This document shows, in pieces, positions 28,549 through 38,975 of a stretch of 64,000 bases of DNA (within the stretch, counting starts at the first letter, position 1; every line of letters begins with the position of its first letter). The position numbers and the translations under genes were made by a program. Below the pieces are notes generated by a model, which was not told the origin of the DNA, ran no database searches, and saw only the letters and a list, made by a program, of their open reading frames with translations. The stretch spans positions 638,001 to 702,000 of the forward strand of contig NZ_CP018822.1 of the NCBI RefSeq assembly GCF_002000985.1, read 5' to 3'. Origin of the DNA: Streptococcus gallolyticus subsp. gallolyticus DSM 16831 (GTDB lineage: Bacteria > Bacillota > Bacilli > Lactobacillales > Streptococcaceae).

Positions 28549-29222
28549 TGACAGATTTTCAAAAAAATAAAGACCTTGTTTTTGAACAAGTTGCGCAGGC
28601 TGCGCAACAAGCCAATCGTTCTAAAGAAAGTGTCAATGTTATTGCCGTGACGAAGTATGTTGATAGTGGTGTTGCTGCTCGTCTTATTGACACAGGTATT
28701 GAACATATTGGTGAAAATAGGGTCGATATGTTTCTTGATAAATATGAAGCCTTAAAAGATAGAAAATTGACTTGGCATTTAATTGGAAGTTTGCAACGTC
28801 GAAAAGTTAAAAATGTGATTAACTTTGTTGATTATTTCCATGCCTTGGATTCTGTCAAACTTGCTTCAGAGATTCAGAAACGAGCAGAGCATACTATCAA
28901 ATGTTTCTTACAGGTTAATATTTCAGAGGAAGAGAGCAAACACGGTTTTAAAGTTTCGGAAATTAACGAAGCTTTAGCCGCAATCTCTGAATTTGATAAA
29001 GTGGAAATCGTGGGCTTGATGACAATGGCTCCGAAAGAAGCTTCTGAAAGTGAGATTGAAGAAATTTTTGGAAAAGCAAACCAACTTAGACAAGAGTTAC
29101 AAGCTCGCCAATTACCTCATATGCCTTTTACGGAATTAAGTATGGGGATGAGTGGTGATTACAAAATTGCGATTCGCAATGGAGCGACTTTTGTTAGAAT
29201 TGGAACATCATTCTTTAAATAA
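28548..29222 (+). CDS. ylmE: YggS/YlmE-family PLP homeostasis protein
   Basis: 224 residues, an alanine-racemase-fold single-domain PLP-binding protein. The cofactor lysine is in VIAVTKYV (about residue 36). [13 protein letters not shown] and the C-terminal MTMAP and [13 protein letters not shown] motifs fit. It keeps free PLP in balance. It starts on the last base of the ftsZ stop codon, so it is tightly coupled. Confidence 0.93.
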
Positions 29223-29236
29223 CGGGAGAACAAAAG

Positions 29237-29845
29237 ATGGCATTTAAAGATAAATTTGACAAACTAATTTCTTATTTCGACACTGATGAGGTAAGTGATG
29301 TTGAAGAAACTGTTGAAGAAGAGGCTCAACGCCCACGTGTTCAACAGCAAGCAGAAGCAGTACCACAACAAGCCCAAAGACGTGCTGAACCAGTTCAAAA
29401 TGTTAGAACTCAGCAAGTTCAAGGTGGTGGAGCAGCTCGTCAACGTCCACAACAGCCTCAACAAAGACGAGCAGTTGAAGAAAATCAACCTGTTCGTTCA
29501 ATAAATCAACGTCGTGAAGAACAAATGCAAGTACGTGCTAATCAAGCAACAACGACAATTGCTTTGAAATTTCCTCGTAAATATGAGGATGCTCAAGAAA
29601 TTGTTGACCTTTTGATTGTTAATGAATGTGTATTGATTGATTTCCAATACATGCTTGATGCACAAGCACGCCGTTGCCTTGACTTTATTGATGGTGCAAG
29701 TAAAGTTCTTTATGGAAGTCTTCAAAAAGTTGGTAGTTCAATGTACTTATTGACACCTTCTAACGTTATTGTTAATGTTGAAGAACTTGCTGTTCCAAAT
29801 AACGGGCAAGACATCGGTTTTGACTTTGACATGAAGAGACGCTAA
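29237..29845 (+). CDS. sepF: SepF, Z-ring bundling protein (YlmF)
   Basis: 202 residues. An N-terminal amphipathic helix ([14 protein letters not shown]) binds membrane. A Gln/Arg-rich linker (about 25-100) follows, then the SepF core (about 105-195) with [22 protein letters not shown]. It bends and aligns FtsZ filaments. AACGGGAGAAC lies upstream. Confidence 0.95.
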   Translation: MAFKDKFDKLISYFDTDEVSDVEETVEEEAQRPRVQQQAEAVPQQAQRRAEPVQNVRTQQVQGGGAARQRPQQPQQRRAVEENQPVRSINQRREEQMQVRANQATTTIALKFPRKYEDAQEIVDLLIVNECVLIDFQYMLDAQARRCLDFIDGASKVLYGSLQKVGSSMYLLTPSNVIVNVEELAVPNNGQDIGFDFDMKRR

Positions 29846-29848
29846 TAT

Positions 29849-30103
29849 ATGATTTTTGTATTAATTGTACTATTAAGACTAATTCAGTTTTACTCTTATC
29901 TGTTATTTGCGTATGCTTTACTTTCATGGTTCCCAGGAGCCTACAACACTTGGTTTGGAAGAGCCATGGGGCAACTGGTTGAACCAGTTATTAGACCTTT
30001 TCGCCGTTTTAATCTTCAATTCATGGGATTAGACTTTACGATTTTAGCCGTAGTAATTGCGCTAAACGTTTTAAGTCGTGTTCTTATCATGATTTTTGCG
30101 TAA
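29849..30103 (+). CDS. ylmG: YggT/YlmG-family membrane protein
   Basis: 84 residues with two membrane helices. It carries the YggT motif FAYALLSWFPGAYNTWFGRAM and PVIRPFRR. A small division- and segregation-associated protein of unclear mechanism. It is 3 bases after sepF and 1 base before the ylmH start. Confidence 0.9.
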   Translation: MIFVLIVLLRLIQFYSYLLFAYALLSWFPGAYNTWFGRAMGQLVEPVIRPFRRFNLQFMGLDFTILAVVIALNVLSRVLIMIFA

Positions 30104-30104
30104 T

Positions 30105-30896
30105 ATGGCGATGAAAAAAGGTTTATATCAGCATTTTCGACCAGATGAGTATGATTTTATTGAAAAGATTGATGACCTTGCTCGTCGTGTCGAAGAAACT
30201 TATGCATATGCTTTAACAGATTTTCTAAATCCTCGCCAAGTTGATATCGCAAAAAGCGTTATTGGCAATCGAGGATTGCACTATTTTGTTTCGAGTGATT
30301 ATTATCCAGCTGAATACGCTCGACTTATTGTGGCACCTGACTATTATGAGTTTAATCCTGAGAATTTTGAATTAACCTTGCTTGAGGTGAATTACAATTC
30401 AAAATTTAATCAGCTGACACATTCTCAGATTATGGGGACTTTACTTCATAAGCTTGGGATTAAACGAACAGTTATCGGAGATATTTTAGTTGAATCTGGT
30501 TATGCGCAGCTTTTGGTAACACAAAATATGGCTGATTACTTTAGAGCTAATGTGACTAAAATTGCTAAGGCTAGCGTTTCACTAAAAGAAATTCCTCTGG
30601 AACAGTTAATTGCAGGTGAGAAAGATAGTCGGCAACTGGACATCATGGTTTCTAGTATGCGCATGGATAAAGTTCTTGCAACAGTTTTGAAGCTTTCAAG
30701 AAGTCAAGCAGTGCAGTTGATAGAAACTGATAAAGTAAAACTTAACTATCAAATAGTTGATAGAGCCTCAGAAATGCTTCAAGTTGGAGATTTGATTAGT
30801 GTTAGAGGATTTGGTCGCTTTTCTATTTTAAGTGAAAATGGTCTCACTAAAAATGGAAAATGTAAATTGACCGTAGATAAGATGATACATAAATAA
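30105..30896 (+). CDS. ylmH: YlmH, S4-domain RNA-binding protein
   Basis: 263 residues. An N-terminal domain (about 1-175, starting MAMKKGLYQHFRPDEYDFIEK) is followed by a C-terminal S4 domain (about 180-260: MDKVLATVLKLSRSQAVQLIE and GDLISVRGFGRF). Bacillus YlmH is linked to rescue of stalled ribosomes. I chose ATG 30105; ATG 30111 is also possible, and the TTG at 30096 lies inside ylmG. Confidence 0.92.
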   Translation: MAMKKGLYQHFRPDEYDFIEKIDDLARRVEETYAYALTDFLNPRQVDIAKSVIGNRGLHYFVSSDYYPAEYARLIVAPDYYEFNPENFELTLLEVNYNSKFNQLTHSQIMGTLLHKLGIKRTVIGDILVESGYAQLLVTQNMADYFRANVTKIAKASVSLKEIPLEQLIAGEKDSRQLDIMVSSMRMDKVLATVLKLSRSQAVQLIETDKVKLNYQIVDRASEMLQVGDLISVRGFGRFSILSENGLTKNGKCKLTVDKMIHK

Positions 30897-30906
30897 GGAG
30901 AAATCA

Positions 30907-31674
30907 ATGGCACTTACAGCACTTGATATTAAAGATAAAACATTTAAATTAAAATTTCGTGGTTACGACGAAGAAGAAGTTAATGAATTTCTTGATATTG
31001 TTGTAGATGATTATGAAGACTTGGTTCGTCGTAATCATGAACAAGAAAACAGAATCAAAGATTTAGAAGATAAATTAGCTTACTTCGATGAAATGAAAGA
31101 ATCATTGAGTCAATCTGTTATCCTTGCACAAGAAACAGCTGAAAAAGTTAAAACATCTGCTAACGATGAAGCTGCTAACCTTGTTAGCAAAGCTAACTAT
31201 GATGCACAACATCTTATTGATGAGGCTAAATCAAAAGCTAATCAAATTTTACGCGATGCAACTGACGAAGCTAAACGTGTTGCTGTGGAAACAGAAGATT
31301 TGAAACGTCAAACACGTGTATTCCACCAACGTTTGGTAGCAGCTATCGAAGGGCAACTTGGTTTAACAAATTCACCAGAATGGACAGAATTGTTGCAACC
31401 AACAGCAGTTTACCTTCAAAACTCAGATGCTGCTTTCCGTGAAGTTGTTGAAAAAGTTTTGGAAGAAGAAGTTCCAGAAACAGATGACGAATTGTCAATG
31501 GATGCAACACGTCAATTTACACCAGAAGAAATGGAAGAATTGCAACGTCGTGTTGAAGCAGGGAACAAACACCTTGAAGAAACACAAAAAATTGCTATTG
31601 TAGATGACAACGAAGCAGATTCTGAAATCAATCTTAACGAAACACAAACATTTAAATTAAATATCGAAGAATAA
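30907..31674 (+). CDS. divIVA: Cell division/polar growth protein DivIVA
   Basis: 255 residues. The N-terminal lipid-binding domain (TALDIKDKTFKLKFRGYDEEEVNEFLD) and a long coiled coil (about 30-165) are clear. An acidic C-terminal tail includes a Thr/Glu-rich segment that could hold StkP-type phosphorylation sites, as in pneumococcus. It organises septal and peripheral wall growth. It is the last gene of the division cluster; the ileS T-box leader starts right after. Confidence 0.97.
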   Translation: MALTALDIKDKTFKLKFRGYDEEEVNEFLDIVVDDYEDLVRRNHEQENRIKDLEDKLAYFDEMKESLSQSVILAQETAEKVKTSANDEAANLVSKANYDAQHLIDEAKSKANQILRDATDEAKRVAVETEDLKRQTRVFHQRLVAAIEGQLGLTNSPEWTELLQPTAVYLQNSDAAFREVVEKVLEEEVPETDDELSMDATRQFTPEEMEELQRRVEAGNKHLEETQKIAIVDDNEADSEINLNETQTFKLNIEE

Positions 31675-31689
31675 GAAAAACACGGTTGA

Positions 31690-31903
31690 TAGTCAATATT
31701 TACAGCGAGCAGGCGATGGTGTGAGACCTGCAATCACTTGGGTATCAATTATCCTTTTCTAACATTTTTACCTGAATCAAGTAGGGTAAAAGGGCAAACT
31801 CACCTTACGAGTTAAAGAGGGAAATTTAGATTTTAAAAACTAAGTTTCTAAACTAAGGTGGTACCACGAGCTTTCGTCCTTTTTGAGACGAAGGCTTTTT
31901 TGT
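31690..31903 (+). promoter_or_regulatory. T-box riboswitch of ileS (isoleucine)
   Basis: A distal Stem I hairpin (AGCAGG...CCTGC near 31708-31731), AUC triplets at 31733-31735 and 31744-31746 as candidate Ile specifiers, the T-box AGGTGGTACCACG (31856-31868), and a terminator (CTTTCGTC/GACGAAGG plus T-run, about 31871-31903). No clear promoter is seen between divIVA and this leader, so the start of its transcript is uncertain. Confidence 0.85.
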
Positions 31904-31984
31904 TTAACCATTTATATGTTAGGTCATTTTCTGTTATTGGCAATGTCAATGATAGTTAAATATTATTATTTATAAGGAGTAGTC

Positions 31985-34783
31985 ATGAAACTAAAAGATA
32001 CGCTTAATCTTGGGAAAACTGCGTTCCCAATGCGTGCTGGACTTCCAAACAAAGAGCCAAATTGGCAAAAAGAATGGGAAGAAGCAGATATCTATGCTAA
32101 ACGTCAACAATTAAATGAAGGCAAACCTTCTTTCAATCTCCACGATGGACCTCCGTACGCTAACGGAAATATTCACGTTGGTCACGCCATGAATAAAATT
32201 TCAAAAGACATTATTGTTCGTTCAAAATCAATGTCTGGTTTCCGTGCTCCTTATATTCCTGGTTGGGACACACACGGACTTCCAATTGAACAAGTGTTGG
32301 CTAAAAAAGGTGTGAAACGCAAAGAAATTCCTTTGACTGAATACCTTGAAATGTGTCGTGAATACGCACTTAGCCAAGTTGATAAACAACGTGAAGATTT
32401 CAAACGTCTTGGGGTATCTGCTGATTGGGAAAATCCATATATCACATTAATTCCTGAATACGAAGCTGCTCAAATTCGTGTCTTTGGTGCAATGGCTGAT
32501 AAAGGTTACATCTACCGTGGTGCAAAACCTGTTTACTGGTCATGGTCATCTGAATCAGCACTTGCTGAAGCTGAAATCGAATACCATGATATCGATTCAA
32601 CATCACTTTACTATGCTAACAAAGTTAAAGATGGTAAAGGTGTGCTTGATACTGATACTTATATCGTTGTTTGGACAACAACACCATTTACAGTAACTGC
32701 TTCACGTGGTTTGACTGTTGGTCCTGATATGGATTACGTTGTTGTGAAACTAGCTAATGATGACCGAAAATTCGTTGTTGCAGAAGGACTTTTGGATAGC
32801 TTAGCTGAAAAATTTGGTTGGGAATCATTTGAAGTTCTCGCTAAACATAAAGGTACTGAACTCGAATACATCGTTACAGAACACCCATGGGATACAGAAG
32901 TAGATGAACTTGTTATCTTGGGTGACCACGTTACACTTGATTCAGGTACAGGTGTTGTCCATACTGCCCCTGGTTTTGGTGAAGATGACTACAACGTTGG
33001 TGTTAAATACGGATTGGAAGTTTTTGTTACTGTTGACGAACGTGGTATCATGATGGAAAATGCTGGTCCAGATTTCCAAGGTCAATTCTACGATAAAGTT
33101 GTTCCAACTGTTACTGAAAAACTTGGTGACCTTTTGCTTGCTAGCGAAGTCATCACTCACTCATACCCATTTGACTGGCGTACTAAGAAACCAATCATCT
33201 GGCGTGCTGTACCACAATGGTTTGCATCAGTTTCTAAATTCCGTCAAGACATTCTTGATGAAATTGACCGCACAACATTCTATCCAGAATGGGGTCGTAC
33301 ACGTCTTTACAACATGATTCGTGACCGTGGTGACTGGGTTATCTCACGTCAACGTGCATGGGGTGTGCCACTTCCAATCTTCTATGCTGAAGATGGTACA
33401 GCTATCATGACGAAAGAAGTGACTGACCACGTTGCTGATTTGTTTGCTGAACATGGTTCAATCGTTTGGTGGCAACGTGAAGCTAAAGACCTTCTTCCAG
33501 AAGGATTCACTCATCCAGGTTCACCAAATGGTGAATTCACTAAAGAAACTGATATCATGGACGTATGGTTTGACTCAGGTTCTTCATGGAATGGTGTTAT
33601 GAATGCCCGCGAAGGTTTGGAATATCCAGCTGACCTTTATCTTGAAGGTTCTGACCAATACCGTGGTTGGTTCAACTCATCATTAATCACTTCAGTTGCC
33701 GTTAACGGACATGCTCCTTACAAAGCTGTGCTTTCTCAAGGTTTCGTCCTTGATGGTAAAGGTGAAAAAATGTCTAAATCACTCGGAAATACAATCCTTC
33801 CAAGTGATGTTGAAAAACAATTTGGTGCTGAGATTTTACGTCTTTGGGTAACTAGCGTTGATTCTAGCAACGATGTTCGTATCTCAATGGATATTTTGAA
33901 ACAAACATCAGAAACTTACCGTAAAATCCGTAACACACTTCGTTTCTTGATTGCCAATACAGCAGATTTCAATCCAAATACAGATGCAGTTGCTTACGAA
34001 AACTTGCGTGCAGTTGATAAATACATGACTGTTAAATTCAACCAATTGGTAGCAACAATCCGCAAAGCTTACGAAGCCTATGACTTCATGGCGATTTACA
34101 AAGCTGTCGTGAACTTCATCACAGTTGATTTGTCAGCATTCTATCTTGATTTTGCTAAAGATGTTGTTTACATCGAAGCAGCAGATAACCTTGCTCGCCG
34201 TCAAATGCAAACAGTTTTCTACGATATTTTGGTTAAAATCACTAAATTGTTGACACCAATTCTTCCTCACACAGCTGAAGAAATCTGGTCATACCTCGAA
34301 TTCGAACCAGAAGAATTTGTTCAATTGTCTGAATTACCAGATGCTGAAGTCTTTGCAGGGCAAGAAAATATTCTTGAAGAATGGGATGCCTTCATGACAC
34401 TTCGTAACCAAGCTCAAAAAGCTTTGGAAGAAGCTCGTAATGCTAAAATCATTGGTAAATCATTGGAAGCTCATTTGACAATTTATGCTAGCGAAGAAGT
34501 GAAAACTCTTCTTACAGCACTTGATAGTGACGTTGCTCAATTGTTGATTGTATCTCAATTGACTGTTACTGATGAAGCTGCGCCTGCTGACGCAGTAGTC
34601 TTTGATGATGTTGCGTTCACAGTTGCTCATGCTGACGGACAAGTTTGTGACCGTTGCCGTCGTGTTGACCCAACAGCTAAAGAACGTTCATACGGTGTTA
34701 CTATTTGTGACCACTGTGCTGAAATCGTTGAAGCAAACTTCCCAGAAGCAGTAGCAGAAGGATTTGAAGTTAAAGCAAAATAA
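31985..34783 (+). CDS. ileS: Isoleucyl-tRNA synthetase
   Basis: 932 residues, bacterial type. Class I motifs HVGHAMNK (HIGH) and GEKMSKS (KMSKS) are present. The CP1 editing domain lies at about 200-390 ([13 protein letters not shown] motif, [17 protein letters not shown]). The C-terminal zinc module has CDRCRR and ICDHC. AAGGAG precedes the ATG at 31985. Regulated by the upstream T-box. Confidence 0.98.
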   Translation: MKLKDTLNLGKTAFPMRAGLPNKEPNWQKEWEEADIYAKRQQLNEGKPSFNLHDGPPYANGNIHVGHAMNKISKDIIVRSKSMSGFRAPYIPGWDTHGLPIEQVLAKKGVKRKEIPLTEYLEMCREYALSQVDKQREDFKRLGVSADWENPYITLIPEYEAAQIRVFGAMADKGYIYRGAKPVYWSWSSESALAEAEIEYHDIDSTSLYYANKVKDGKGVLDTDTYIVVWTTTPFTVTASRGLTVGPDMDYVVVKLANDDRKFVVAEGLLDSLAEKFGWESFEVLAKHKGTELEYIVTEHPWDTEVDELVILGDHVTLDSGTGVVHTAPGFGEDDYNVGVKYGLEVFVTVDERGIMMENAGPDFQGQFYDKVVPTVTEKLGDLLLASEVITHSYPFDWRTKKPIIWRAVPQWFASVSKFRQDILDEIDRTTFYPEWGRTRLYNMIRDRGDWVISRQRAWGVPLPIFYAEDGTAIMTKEVTDHVADLFAEHGSIVWWQREAKDLLPEGFTHPGSPNGEFTKETDIMDVWFDSGSSWNGVMNAREGLEYPADLYLEGSDQYRGWFNSSLITSVAVNGHAPYKAVLSQGFVLDGKGEKMSKSLGNTILPSDVEKQFGAEILRLWVTSVDSSNDVRISMDILKQTSETYRKIRNTLRFLIANTADFNPNTDAVAYENLRAVDKYMTVKFNQLVATIRKAYEAYDFMAIYKAVVNFITVDLSAFYLDFAKDVVYIEAADNLARRQMQTVFYDILVKITKLLTPILPHTAEEIWSYLEFEPEEFVQLSELPDAEVFAGQENILEEWDAFMTLRNQAQKALEEARNAKIIGKSLEAHLTIYASEEVKTLLTALDSDVAQLLIVSQLTVTDEAAPADAVVFDDVAFTVAHADGQVCDRCRRVDPTAKERSYGVTICDHCAEIVEANFPEAVAEGFEVKAK

Positions 34784-34810
34784 CATCACTTTACTGTTTA
34801 ACAAATACAA

Positions 34811-34846
34811 AAAAAAACGAACTCAAATTTTTGAGTTCGTTTTTTA
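34811..34846 (+). terminator. Terminator after ileS
   Basis: AAAACGAACTCAAA-ttt-TTGAGTTCGTTTTTT, strong stem with T-run. Confidence 0.9.
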
Positions 34847-34859
34847 CATACCAAAGCAA

Positions 34860-34886
34860 CAAAAAATCAGGTTGCGAAGACCTGAT
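34860..34886 (-). terminator. Terminator after the DUF1827 gene
   Basis: On the minus strand ATCAGGT-cttcgca-ACCTGAT-TTTTTT, overlapping the end of the gene. Confidence 0.75.
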
Positions 34887-35188
34887 TAGTGAGCTGTTGG
34901 GAATGAAATTTCAATTAGATTTGCTGTATGCAAGGTTTTTAGTTGGTCTAATTGAACGATTGATTTGTCGATTTTACGTTTGAGGAAAAATTCACGAATG
35001 GCTTCAATTTCACTATCTTTAATAGCGCGATATTTGTTTGAAATCAACAGCTCGTAGTGTTTTGGCGCTTGTGTGAAAATAACATCAGTATTTCCTGCAG
35101 AGTAGGTCTCGACGAGCTTGGCGTCCGTATTTCGCAACTGATTACGAACTAGCTCAGAATGACTACTTGTTGTGTTGATTAACCTCAT
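34886..35188 (-). CDS. DUF1827-family small protein
   Basis: 100 residues, start MRLINTTSSHSELVRNQL. A small cytoplasmic protein family found in lactic acid bacteria, of unknown function. GGAGGAGATCT precedes the ATG at 35188. It follows the Nudix gene on the same strand with a 71-base gap that holds no obvious terminator, so the two may share a transcript. Confidence 0.75.
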   Translation of the reverse strand: MRLINTTSSHSELVRNQLRNTDAKLVETYSAGNTDVIFTQAPKHYELLISNKYRAIKDSEIEAIREFFLKRKIDKSIVQLDQLKTLHTANLIEISFPTAH

Positions 35189-35259
35189 AGATCTCCTCCT
35201 GTGTGATTTTCTACCACTATTATAACACTATTTTGAGTGAAAAAGTAGAATAAGAGATA

Positions 35260-35706
35260 TTAGTGATGATTTTTTTTCCAAGCTTCAACGCCCCACTTAT
35301 GGCTACCGCGTTTTAGTTTTTCAATAGCTTCATTAATTGGAAACCAAGATAGGTTGTTGAAGTCTTCCAAAGGAGCATCAATTTCTTCAAAATGTGTCAC
35401 TTCGTAGATATAAGCGGGATTATAAAAGTATGTATCACGGTGGCGAGAGTAAAAATACTCATCTGCCTGTCCATAGTAATAACCTAGCTCAGCCGAAAAG
35501 CCCAATTCTTCAATGAGTTCACGTTTTAAAGCTGAAAAATGGTCTTCACCTGCCTCGATTTCTCCGCCAGGAAGAAACCAAGAACCATTAGGTGCTTGAA
35601 CTAGGATAATCTGATTTTTATCAGCGTTGGGAATAACGGCATAAACACCATAGCGTGCTTTGTAATCAACAGTTGTAAGTTTTTCACCGAAAGTTGGATT
35701 TGTCAT
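35260..35706 (-). CDS. Nudix hydrolase
   Basis: 148 residues. The Nudix box GGEIEAGEDHFSALKRELIE followed by ELGF satisfies GX5EX7REUXEEXGU. It cleaves a nucleoside diphosphate linked to another group; the actual substrate cannot be read from the sequence (a MutT-like house-cleaning role is common). A minus-strand TATAAT (35775-35780 region) lies about 70 bases upstream. Confidence 0.88.
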   Translation of the reverse strand: MTNPTFGEKLTTVDYKARYGVYAVIPNADKNQIILVQAPNGSWFLPGGEIEAGEDHFSALKRELIEELGFSAELGYYYGQADEYFYSRHRDTYFYNPAYIYEVTHFEEIDAPLEDFNNLSWFPINEAIEKLKRGSHKWGVEAWKKNHH

Positions 35707-35940
35707 GATATTCTCCTATGAAAAATGTGATAGAAATAGTGGAGACCGAAATAATTAATACGAGTGTCTATTGGTGATATTATACTAAAAAAATGAACTT
35801 TTTTCTATAAAATTGTCGGAATATTTCGATTTTAATTTTACGACAATTTATGCATTATAAAAAAAGCAGAGCAGAAAATTTTGTGGAAATCTGGAACGTC
35901 ATCAAGTTTTGTTTTCTTGTTGATGAGGAGTCGTTGAGGC

Positions 35941-35984
35941 AAAGAAAAAGAGATTGGAACTATTGTTGTTCCAATCTCTTTAGA
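35941..35984 (-). terminator. Terminator after clpE
   Basis: AAAGAGATTGGAAC pairs with GTTCCAATCTCTTT around a 7-base loop, with a T-run on the minus strand just past the clpE stop. Confidence 0.9.
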
Positions 35985-35990
35985 GTTTCA

Positions 35991-38279
35991 TTATTCTGAT
36001 TCTGCTGAAACGGTTGTTTCTTCTTTTTCAACTTTTTTAGCAGATTTGATGATAATTTTACCATTGCTTGTCATAACAGCTTTCAAATCTTTTTCGCTTG
36101 GATTTTCAAGATAGAAGTCTGTAATGGCATCTTCAATGTGGTCTTGGATAGTACGACGTAATGGACGAGCTCCCATTTTAGGATCGTAGCCAAGGTCAAC
36201 TAATTTTTCTTTTACCTTATCAGTGACTTCGAGGTGAATATCGTTAGTTGCTAGACGTTTATTGACATCCTCAAGCATAAGGTTAACAATTTGGAGAAGA
36301 TTGTCTTTGCTAAGAGCCTTAAATTCGATAATACCGTCGAAACGGTTCATGAATTCAGGGCTGAAGTAGTTGCTAAGTTCACCAAGGACAGAATTTGTAC
36401 GTCCTTCACGAGCAGCACCGAAACCAACTGAAGCTTCTGTTTTACCAGTACCAGCATTAGAAGTCATGATAATAATAGTATCTTTGAAGCTTACTGTACG
36501 ACCTTGACCGTCAGTCAAACGACCGTCATCAAGAACTTGCAAGAACATATGCATAACATCAGGATGCGCTTTTTCAACTTCGTCAAGAAGGATGAGTGAG
36601 TATGGATTACGGCGAACTTTTTCTGTCAATTGACCAGCTTCTTCGTAACCAACGTATCCTGGAGGTGCTCCGACAAGTTTAGCGACCGCATGTTTTTCCA
36701 TGTATTCAGACATATCGAAACGAATCATGCTGTCAGCTGAGCCGAAAAGTTCGATCGCTAATTGTTTAGAAAGTTCTGTTTTACCAACACCAGTTGGTCC
36801 AACAAAGAGGAATGAACCGATTGGACGATTTGGTGTACCGAGACCGACACGGTTACGACGAATAGCTTTAGCAATTTTGTCAACGGCATCATCTTGACCG
36901 ATGACGTGTGTTTTCAAATCATCAGCGAGATTGATTAATTGTGATTGTTCCTTCTCTTTCAAATCACCAACAGGGATGTTAGTTTTTTCTTCAACGATAG
37001 CTTCGATAGTCTTTTCAGTAATGACTGGAATATCGTCTTCGTTGATTGTTTGTTGTTGCATTTCCTTGTATTTAGCGATTTGGTCACGGAAATAAGCTGC
37101 GCGTTCATAATCTTCTTCGCGAGTAGCTTGTGTTTTTAGGTTTTCAGCTTCCACTAAACGCTTGTCGATTTCTTGTGGGTCAACAAAGTTAAGGGTTAAA
37201 TTCATCTTAGAGCCAGCTTCGTCTAGCAAATCAATGGCTTTATCTGGGAGGAAGCGGTCTTGAATGTAACGGTTAGAAAGATTTGCGGCAGCCTCAATTG
37301 CATCATCGCTGTATTTGACATGATGATAATCTTCGTATTTCTTTTGAATACCACGAAGAATCGTAATCGTTTCTTCCACACTTGGTTCATCAACTTTGAC
37401 AGGTTGCATACGGCGTTCAAGTGCTGCATCTTTTTCAATAATGCGGTATTCATTGAGTGTCGTAGCACCAACTAATTGAAGTTCACCACGAGCAAGTGCT
37501 GGTTTTAAAATATTACCAGCGTCCATGTTGCCGTCGCCTGCAGAACCAGCACCGACAATTTCGTGAATTTCGTCAATGAAGAGAATAACGTCCTTGCGTT
37601 CACGGATTTCTTCCATGAGTTTTTGCATACGTTCTTCAAATTGACCACGAATACCTGTGCCTTGCACAAGGCTAACGACATCAAGACGAATAACTTGTTT
37701 ATTTTGAAGTTTTTGTGGAACGTTACCATCTACGATTTTTTGAGCTAATCCTTCAACAACGGCTGTTTTACCAACCCCTGGTTCACCAATAAGAACAGGA
37801 TTATTTTTTGTACGACGGTTAAGAATTTCAATCACACGAATGATTTCGGCATCACGTCCAATGACAGGGTCGATGTCACCGCGACGAGCAATATCAGTAA
37901 CGTTGATACCAAATTCTTCTAGCAAACCTTTTTGTTGTTGCTGTTGGTTAGCTGCGCCGTTTGGACGATAATTGTTATTATTGCCGCCGTTATTTCCACC
38001 ACCTGATTGTGTTGGAGGCGTATTTTGGAAATCTTGTCCACCGAATGCGTGGAAATTATTCAAATTACTGAAGAAATCATCAAAAGGATTCATACCAGTA
38101 GATTGATTTTGTGTGGAAGAAGCTTGTGCATCTCCTAAACCACCTAAAATAGTATTGTTAGGGTCAGTTTTCATGATTTGATAGCAGTTTTGGCACAAAT
38201 CAATTTGCTTTTGCTGACCATTGACATTTGTATAAAGATGAATTGTTGATTCGTTTAAATGACAATTTTGACAGAGCAT
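35991..38279 (-). CDS. clpE: ClpE, ATP-dependent Clp protease/disaggregase subunit
   Basis: 762 residues. The N-terminal zinc finger ([11 protein letters not shown]... CQNCYQ), which separates ClpE from ClpC, is followed by a Gly/Asn/Gln-rich linker, an AAA+ module (Walker [10 protein letters not shown]), a UVR-like middle coil, and a second AAA+ module (GPTGVGKTE). It unfolds damaged proteins for ClpP. I start at ATG 38279, where AAAGGAGGG lies upstream and the zinc finger begins. A CtsR operator at 38323-38339 points to heat and stress induction. Confidence 0.96.
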   Translation of the reverse strand: MLCQNCHLNESTIHLYTNVNGQQKQIDLCQNCYQIMKTDPNNTILGGLGDAQASSTQNQSTGMNPFDDFFSNLNNFHAFGGQDFQNTPPTQSGGGNNGGNNNNYRPNGAANQQQQQKGLLEEFGINVTDIARRGDIDPVIGRDAEIIRVIEILNRRTKNNPVLIGEPGVGKTAVVEGLAQKIVDGNVPQKLQNKQVIRLDVVSLVQGTGIRGQFEERMQKLMEEIRERKDVILFIDEIHEIVGAGSAGDGNMDAGNILKPALARGELQLVGATTLNEYRIIEKDAALERRMQPVKVDEPSVEETITILRGIQKKYEDYHHVKYSDDAIEAAANLSNRYIQDRFLPDKAIDLLDEAGSKMNLTLNFVDPQEIDKRLVEAENLKTQATREEDYERAAYFRDQIAKYKEMQQQTINEDDIPVITEKTIEAIVEEKTNIPVGDLKEKEQSQLINLADDLKTHVIGQDDAVDKIAKAIRRNRVGLGTPNRPIGSFLFVGPTGVGKTELSKQLAIELFGSADSMIRFDMSEYMEKHAVAKLVGAPPGYVGYEEAGQLTEKVRRNPYSLILLDEVEKAHPDVMHMFLQVLDDGRLTDGQGRTVSFKDTIIIMTSNAGTGKTEASVGFGAAREGRTNSVLGELSNYFSPEFMNRFDGIIEFKALSKDNLLQIVNLMLEDVNKRLATNDIHLEVTDKVKEKLVDLGYDPKMGARPLRRTIQDHIEDAITDFYLENPSEKDLKAVMTSNGKIIIKSAKKVEKEETTVSAESE

Positions 38280-38322
38280 ATAAAATACCCTCCTTTCGTA
38301 ATGGCTTGACATTGACAATAAA

Positions 38323-38339
38323 GGTCAAAGATAGTCAAA
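38323..38339 (-). promoter_or_regulatory. CtsR operator of clpE
   Basis: GGTCAAA-gat-AGTCAAA (plus strand), a direct heptad repeat with a 3-base gap, matching the CtsR consensus. It lies just downstream of the clpE -10 in the early transcribed region. Confidence 0.8.
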
Positions 38340-38351
38340 CTTCATGATTCT

Positions 38352-38379
38352 ATTATAGCACTAGGTTAATAGAAATCAA
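38352..38379 (-). promoter_or_regulatory. clpE promoter
   Basis: On the minus strand TTGATT (38374-38379), a 16-bp spacer, then TATAAT (38352-38357). Confidence 0.7.
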
Positions 38380-38390
38380 GTAAAAAGCAT

Positions 38391-38424
38391 TAAAAAATTA
38401 GCACTCTTATGCTAAGAGTGCTAT
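38391..38424 (-). terminator. Terminator after the DUF3278 gene
   Basis: TAGCACTCTTA-tgc-TAAGAGTGCTA (38399-38423) overlaps the stop codon; a T-run follows on the minus strand. Confidence 0.8.
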
Positions 38425-38948
38425 TCTTTCTCAGGGTCAATCTGACTGGCTGCCATAGACCCCATAGCAGCACCAAAAATTACCCCACCAAGGATGATTG
38501 CGATAAGTCCAAGAGGATTTGTGAAGAGTTCCAAAGGATTTTCTCCCTCTTGCCATTTGCTAAAAGCGTTAAAAACGAGCATGAATAGTGCAAAAATTCC
38601 ACCAGCTAACCAGCCCTTTTTGCGAGCTTTCTGTCGTGTCTGTTCGACTTCATTTTTAGGGACTTCCAATGATGTTTGCAAATCACGATTGGTCAACATA
38701 ACAAGAAGAATAATAGGAATAACAAAAATGAGGACGAAGAGATTAATATAGAGAAAAGCGGTGGTCGCTATCGTTTGGTTGATGAGTAAAATAATAGTAG
38801 AAAAGAATAACTCAAAGAAAAAGAGACCAATAAACAGTTTATTGCCGATACGGTTAACTTCTTGTTCGCGATATTCGTCTAATTCGCCATTAATTCCGTA
38901 GAAACGTTTAATAAATTTTAGCCAAAGTGATGTTTTTTTCGTTTTCAT
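38421..38948 (-). CDS. DUF3278-family membrane protein
   Basis: 175 residues with four hydrophobic helices in two pairs (about 38-57, 63-84, 113-131 and 145-165). The start MKTKKTSLWLKFIKRFYGINGELDEY is typical of DUF3278 proteins, which are usually paired with a short XRE regulator. AAAGGAGAATC precedes the ATG at 38948. Its partner regulator upstream is interrupted in this strain, so control of this gene is probably altered. Confidence 0.8.
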   Translation of the reverse strand: MKTKKTSLWLKFIKRFYGINGELDEYREQEVNRIGNKLFIGLFFFELFFSTIILLINQTIATTAFLYINLFVLIFVIPIILLVMLTNRDLQTSLEVPKNEVEQTRQKARKKGWLAGGIFALFMLVFNAFSKWQEGENPLELFTNPLGLIAIILGGVIFGAAMGSMAASQIDPEKE

Positions 38949-38975
38949 AATGATTCTCCTTTAAAATTCCCAAAA